In this document: positions 5,279 through 8,432 of the stretch, piece after piece
How positions within the stretch are numbered: the first letter of the stretch is position 1
Layout of the letters: each line of letters opens with the position of its first letter
From: a candidate division CSSED10-310 bacterium
GTDB lineage: Bacteria; CSSED10-310; JAFGDC01
Assembly (NCBI GenBank): GCA_016932295.1
Contig: JAFGDC010000404.1
Span: forward strand, 1 to 8,432
Length of the DNA stretch: 8,432 nt
Reading direction: 5' to 3'
Position numbers and translations under genes: made by a program
The notes under the pieces: generated by a model
The model's database searches: none
Told to the model about the DNA's origin: nothing
The model's input: only the letters and a program-made list of their open reading frames with translations

Positions 5279-6100
5279 ATGAAATGGTTCCGGCGGGAAA
5301 ACGGCGAGGAGGACGAACTCGATCTGTCAGCGGTGAAGCGTGTGCTGCTGATTTCCGGGGCGGGCATATCCCAGGAATCCGACATTCCCACTTTTCGTGA
5401 TCAGGACGGCCTGTGGTCCCACTACGATCCTGCTGAATTCGCCACCGCGGAGGCAATCACGAACAACCTCAACCGGGTCTGGGCGTTTGTGGATGCGCTC
5501 CGCCTGGAGATGGCCGCTGCCGAACCCAACGCAGCGCACTTGGTAACCGCCAGGCTTGAGCAATTCTACGATGTCGTGGTGTGTACTCAGAACATCGATG
5601 GGCTCCATCAGAAGGCCGGCAGCAGCAACGTCATCGAAGTCCACGGCAATGCGTTCAGGGCGCGCTGCGATACCTGCGAGCGGCGCTGGCCCCTGCCGGC
5701 GGCGCCGCTCTTCGGGGAGGAGGATTATCGGACGTTCTCCCCCCCCACGGACCTGCTTCCGCGCTGCGACGTATGCGGCCGATCAGCCCGTCCCGATGTG
5801 GTATTGTTCAACGAGCGTTACGGGGAGGAGATGCAGGCTGTCACGGAGGCGCTGCGCAAGGGAGTGTACCTGGTGGTGATCGTGGGTACTTCCGGAGGAG
5901 TACCGACTCCCTATTATATCGGTCTCGATGCATACCGCCGGTACTTCTGCCCGGTGATCGACATCAATCCCTCCGAGACCCTGAACGACGGCTTTCATTT
6001 GTTTCCCATCGCGCTGCGCCTGAACAAACGGGCCACCGAGGGCATGCAGGTGGTCTGGGACCTGCTGGCCCGCGCCAGGCGCAATGGTGCTGTCAGATGA
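5279..6100 (+). CDS. cobB: Sir2-family NAD-dependent protein deacylase (sirtuin)
   Basis: Sirtuins remove acyl groups from lysines, consuming NAD and releasing nicotinamide and O-acyl-ADP-ribose. All core motifs are present (273 residues from the ATG at 5279): GAGISQESDIPTFR (27-40) and TQNIDGLH (103-110) for NAD, catalytic His122 in VHGN, four zinc cysteines as two CxxC pairs (130/133 and 163/166), RPDVVLFNE (171-179), GTSG (203-206) and INP (229-231). The YxxR pair that marks class III desuccinylases such as E. coli CobB is replaced by Val71 and Leu74, so simple deacetylation looks more likely than removal of acidic acyl groups (inference). An in-frame GTG at 5258 would add 7 residues; neither start has a good ribosome site, and ATG is chosen. 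The stop overlaps the start of the next gene (ATGA). Confidence 0.92.
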   Translation: MKWFRRENGEEDELDLSAVKRVLLISGAGISQESDIPTFRDQDGLWSHYDPAEFATAEAITNNLNRVWAFVDALRLEMAAAEPNAAHLVTARLEQFYDVVVCTQNIDGLHQKAGSSNVIEVHGNAFRARCDTCERRWPLPAAPLFGEEDYRTFSPPTDLLPRCDVCGRSARPDVVLFNERYGEEMQAVTEALRKGVYLVVIVGTSGGVPTPYYIGLDAYRRYFCPVIDINPSETLNDGFHLFPIALRLNKRATEGMQVVWDLLARARRNGAVR

Positions 6101-6321
6101 GCACTCCTCGCCCCCCCGCCGCTCCGACGTGCTATGTCACCTGCCCCCGCCGCAAGGGCCGTCCCCGCGTGCACCGCGATGTCTGCGCCACCCGTTGCCC
6201 GCACCGGGGCAACTGCCGGATCCATCTGGACCGGATGCAACCCTACCTGTTCGATATCACGCCATACGAACGAATTCCCTTCGACACCCCGATCAGGTTC
6301 TACCGGCCGAAAACCTCCTGA
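6097..6321 (+). CDS. Small five-cysteine protein, 74 residues, coupled to the sirtuin gene
   Basis: I do not know this family. The ATG at 6097 overlaps the sirtuin TGA (ATGA at 6097-6100), so translation is probably coupled; there is no strong ribosome site of its own. The cysteines lie at 12, 16, 30, 34 and 40 (CxxxC, then CxxxCPHRGNC), together with His26 and His36. That spacing could bind zinc or an iron-sulfur cluster. The middle is basic (PRRKGRPRVHRDVC), and the C-terminal half (LFDITPYERIPFDTPIRFYR) is cysteine-free with aromatic residues. No signal peptide is seen. The same frame is open far upstream through the sirtuin gene, but that part is an out-of-frame shadow. It could be an accessory or substrate protein of the sirtuin; this is inference from position alone. 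Confidence 0.75.
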   Translation: MSTPRPPAAPTCYVTCPRRKGRPRVHRDVCATRCPHRGNCRIHLDRMQPYLFDITPYERIPFDTPIRFYRPKTS

Positions 6322-6431
6322 GCCGCCCAAGCAGCGCCTTGACCGGTCGGGGCATGAAACCGCCCGGCTTGATTTACGGCTTTTTCTATGCAAGAACTCA
6401 ATTGAGCGGGTTTCCCGGGAGAGGAGCTTCG

Positions 6432-8432
6432 ATGAACGGTTTCAGGTGGATTGCAGCGTGTCTGCTGGTGTGCGCGGCGGTGTCCGGCGGTCCGGGTCAG
6501 GCGGCGGTCCGGTATTCACAACCGTCGCCGCCGGTGGAGTTGGTATCCCACAGCGCTGTTGTCCGGTTGCACCAGGATGGGGCGTTGCCCTGGGGTGAGC
6601 CCGGTATGCCTATGATTCCACGGACAGCCTGGTGGATCGAAATCGAACCGGGACACAGACTCGTTTCCTTTTCGGTATCCCATGGAGAACCATGGCTTGC
6701 GGCGGAAGGCGTTCTGGTGGATTGGCTGCAACCGCCCCGTCCTCTGAGCCAGGTGCACGATGCTTCGATGGTCCCGCCGGCGGATTGGATCTATGCGTCC
6801 GATGACGCGTTCCCCGCCGCAGGGGACTTGGTGCTGCCCGCCGGCGTGCAGTGCCGCCGGGGACGCTGCTGGGCGCTCTTCCTGGTGGCCTCGCTGCAGT
6901 ATCGCCCCTTGAGTGGACGGGTGTACCAGGTGCCGGGGATCACCATAGAGCTGACCACGGCGCCCGGCGCCGAGACCGTGACAGGCCGACGGGAAGCTGC
7001 CTTACTGGATCAGAGCATGGCGTACCTGGTCATCACCTCGGATGCGCTTGCCGGGGTCTTTGCCGATCTGGTCGAGTGGAAACGCGTCAAGGGTTTGAGC
7101 GCTGGGATCAAGACGGTGTCATGGGTGCTGTCCAACTATCCGGGAGTCGACGATGCCGAGAAACTGCGCAACTGCATCATCGATGCCTACGAGAACTGGC
7201 ATACGGAGTATGTGCTGCTTGGGGGTGACACCGGCGTCGTGCCGTTCCGCGCCGCCTTCGCCATGGATTGTGAAGCGGGCATGGCGGTGGATGAGAACGA
7301 TATCCCTTGTGATCTCTATTTTGCCGCCCTGGATGGGGATTGGAACGCCGATGGCGACGGGATCTTCGGCGAGGTGACCGATGAGGTCGACCTGCTGGCG
7401 GAGATCTGCGTCGGCCGGGCGCCGGTGTCAGACAGCCCGCAGGCGCGCGCGTTCGTGGACAAGACGATCGCCTACGAGGCCGACCCTGCTCCCGGATACC
7501 AGACCGATGCCCTGTTTCTTTCGGGTATTCTGTGGGCCAATCCGTACACCGACGGCGCCGTGGCCTCGGACATGATCGATGACCAGTGCGTGCCCGCCCG
7601 GTTCGATCCCATCACGAAACTGTATCAGAGCGCCGGTGATCTCAATCCGGCCGCCGCCATTGCCGCCATGAACGACGGCCCGGCACTGGTCAATCACATC
7701 GGTCACGCCTGGTATTCGTCGATGAGCGTGAACGGTTCCATTACCCGGGGTAATGTCGATGCCCTGGTGAACGGCGACCGCCAGTTCATCATCAGTTCCA
7801 TCGGGTGCTGGCCCGCGGCGCTGGACCGCGATGCCATCGCGGAACACTTCCTGTACAATCCCGTCGGCGGGGCCATCGCATTCATCGGTAATTCGCGATA
7901 TGGCTGGGGTTCACCCGGCAATCCCGGCTTTGGTTATTCCGATGTGATCCAACGGGAGGTCTGGTGCCAGTTGCTGGACCTGGGTCACACCAGGCCCGGC
8001 GCGGCCCTCGCCGAAGCCAAGGCGGTCTTTGCGCCTTTCGCGGCGGACGAAAACGTCTATCGCTGGATCCAGTACGAACTGAACCTGCTGGGCGATCCGG
8101 AACTGGCTGCCTGGATCGATCTTCCCGTGACACCCTCGGTGACGCACCCGGTGGAAATCCCCATGGCTGGCTCCTTTCACGTCATTGTCGCCACTGCCGC
8201 GGGTTTTGTCGAAGGCGCCTCGGTGGCGGTGGGCAATGGAGTGGACGTAAGCATGGCCCAGGTGACGGATCGTGCTGGAACCGCCTGGTTCGAATACCAG
8301 ACCAGCGGTCCCGAGCCATTCATTCTCACGGTCACCGGCGCCGGCTTACGGCCGTACCAGGCGGCCATCACGGTGCAGGCGACGGGTGCCTTCGCCGCGT
8401 TTGCGGGCTGGACGGTGGATGATGACCAGTCA
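6432..8432 (+). CDS. Exported gingipain-type cysteine protease (peptidase family C25), N-terminal 667 residues
   Basis: The frame is open from the ATG at 6432 (GAGAGGAG 6-7 bases upstream) to the right edge, so the C-terminus is missing. The layout is: a signal peptide (about 1-24: NGFRW, hydrophobic core, GQA/A), an N-terminal propeptide-like region (about 25-195), then the caspase-like C25 fold. The latter shows AYLVITSDAL (197-206), a YVLLGGDTGVVPFR strand (260-273), an EF-hand-like Ca loop D303-N305-D307-G-D309...E314, VGRAPV (327-332), catalytic His425 in NHIGHAW and catalytic Cys459 in SSIGCWP, followed by GGAIAFIGNSRYGWG. Residues about 569-650 look like the Ig-like domain that follows C25 domains. 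The His-Cys spacing (34) is close to gingipain R (33). Arg/Lys specificity cannot be predicted. The missing tail may carry a secretion or anchoring domain. Confidence 0.88.
   Translation, partial: MNGFRWIAACLLVCAAVSGGPGQAAVRYSQPSPPVELVSHSAVVRLHQDGALPWGEPGMPMIPRTAWWIEIEPGHRLVSFSVSHGEPWLAAEGVLVDWLQPPRPLSQVHDASMVPPADWIYASDDAFPAAGDLVLPAGVQCRRGRCWALFLVASLQYRPLSGRVYQVPGITIELTTAPGAETVTGRREAALLDQSMAYLVITSDALAGVFADLVEWKRVKGLSAGIKTVSWVLSNYPGVDDAEKLRNCIIDAYENWHTEYVLLGGDTGVVPFRAAFAMDCEAGMAVDENDIPCDLYFAALDGDWNADGDGIFGEVTDEVDLLAEICVGRAPVSDSPQARAFVDKTIAYEADPAPGYQTDALFLSGILWANPYTDGAVASDMIDDQCVPARFDPITKLYQSAGDLNPAAAIAAMNDGPALVNHIGHAWYSSMSVNGSITRGNVDALVNGDRQFIISSIGCWPAALDRDAIAEHFLYNPVGGAIAFIGNSRYGWGSPGNPGFGYSDVIQREVWCQLLDLGHTRPGAALAEAKAVFAPFAADENVYRWIQYELNLLGDPELAAWIDLPVTPSVTHPVEIPMAGSFHVIVATAAGFVEGASVAVGNGVDVSMAQVTDRAGTAWFEYQTSGPEPFILTVTGAGLRPYQAAITVQATGAFAAFAGWTVDDDQS
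7338..7373 (+). other. EF-hand-like calcium-binding loop within the C25 protease
   Basis: Residues 303-314 read D-x-N-x-D-G-D-x-x-x-x-E, matching the 12-residue EF-hand-type loop with acidic ligands at positions 1, 3, 5, 7 and 12. A calcium site in this part of the fold agrees with known calcium dependence of gingipains. Confidence 0.55.

Noticed and set aside
5581..6321. A long open plus-strand frame (246 codons) overlapping the sirtuin gene
   Set aside because: Upstream of 6097 it is the +1 shadow of the sirtuin, whose motifs are unmistakable. Only its last 74 codons, starting at the ATGA overlap, are kept as a gene.
6322..6431. Promoter or terminator before the protease gene
   Set aside because: TTGACC (6339) and TTGATT (6369) have no -10 at acceptable spacing and no stem precedes the T-run at 6381-6385, so neither is reported.
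6851..7847. Several short frames on both strands in the protease region, suggesting a broken gene
   Set aside because: Codon-by-codon reading from 6432 to 8432 gives one continuous frame with motifs in the right order; the short frames are shadows.

Overview
The window looks like a piece of a chromosome from a moderately GC-rich (about 60% by eye) Gram-negative bacterium. Evidence for a Gram-negative host is a lipid II flippase, an exported small protein with a typical signal peptide, a large exported protease, sigma70-type promoters and strong GGAGG ribosome binding sites. The combination (NhaD/CitMHS-like antiporter with a cleavable-looking leader, GGATTGN heptamer repeats, small conserved-looking orphan genes) reminds me of Desulfuromonadota (Geobacter/Pelobacter-like 'deltaproteobacteria'). 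That placement is an inference of low to moderate confidence.

Layout. (1) 1-1203, plus strand: the C-terminal 400 residues of a MurJ/MviN lipid II flippase, cut by the left edge. (2) 1204-1572: a non-coding block with two blocks of 22-bp tandem repeats, an exact 62-bp direct repeat (two copies 179 bp apart) carrying a very GC-rich hairpin, and a GGATTGN heptamer array. (3) 1573-3719, minus strand: a two-gene operon, an NhaD/CitMHS-type antiporter followed 14 bp later by a 194-residue protein of unknown function. Its promoter region carries two odd-length palindromes over the -35 and -10. (4) 4060-4376, plus strand: a strong promoter and an 82-residue acidic orphan protein. (5) 4470-4960, minus strand: a 143-residue exported protein with its own near-consensus promoter, facing the orphan gene across a shared hairpin. 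(6) 5279-6321, plus strand: a Sir2-family deacylase whose stop codon overlaps (ATGA) the start of a 74-residue five-cysteine protein. (7) 6432-8432, plus strand: the first 667 residues of an exported gingipain-type (family C25) cysteine protease with recognisable His/Cys dyad and Ca-binding loop. It runs off the right edge without a stop.

The genes are mostly independent transcription units, not one pathway. Two small units stand out: the antiporter plus its unknown partner, and the sirtuin plus its translationally coupled cysteine-rich partner. The most distinctive items are the interspersed repeat block, the sirtuin/Cys-rich pair and the C25 protease. I see no tRNA, rRNA, CRISPR array or insertion sequence.
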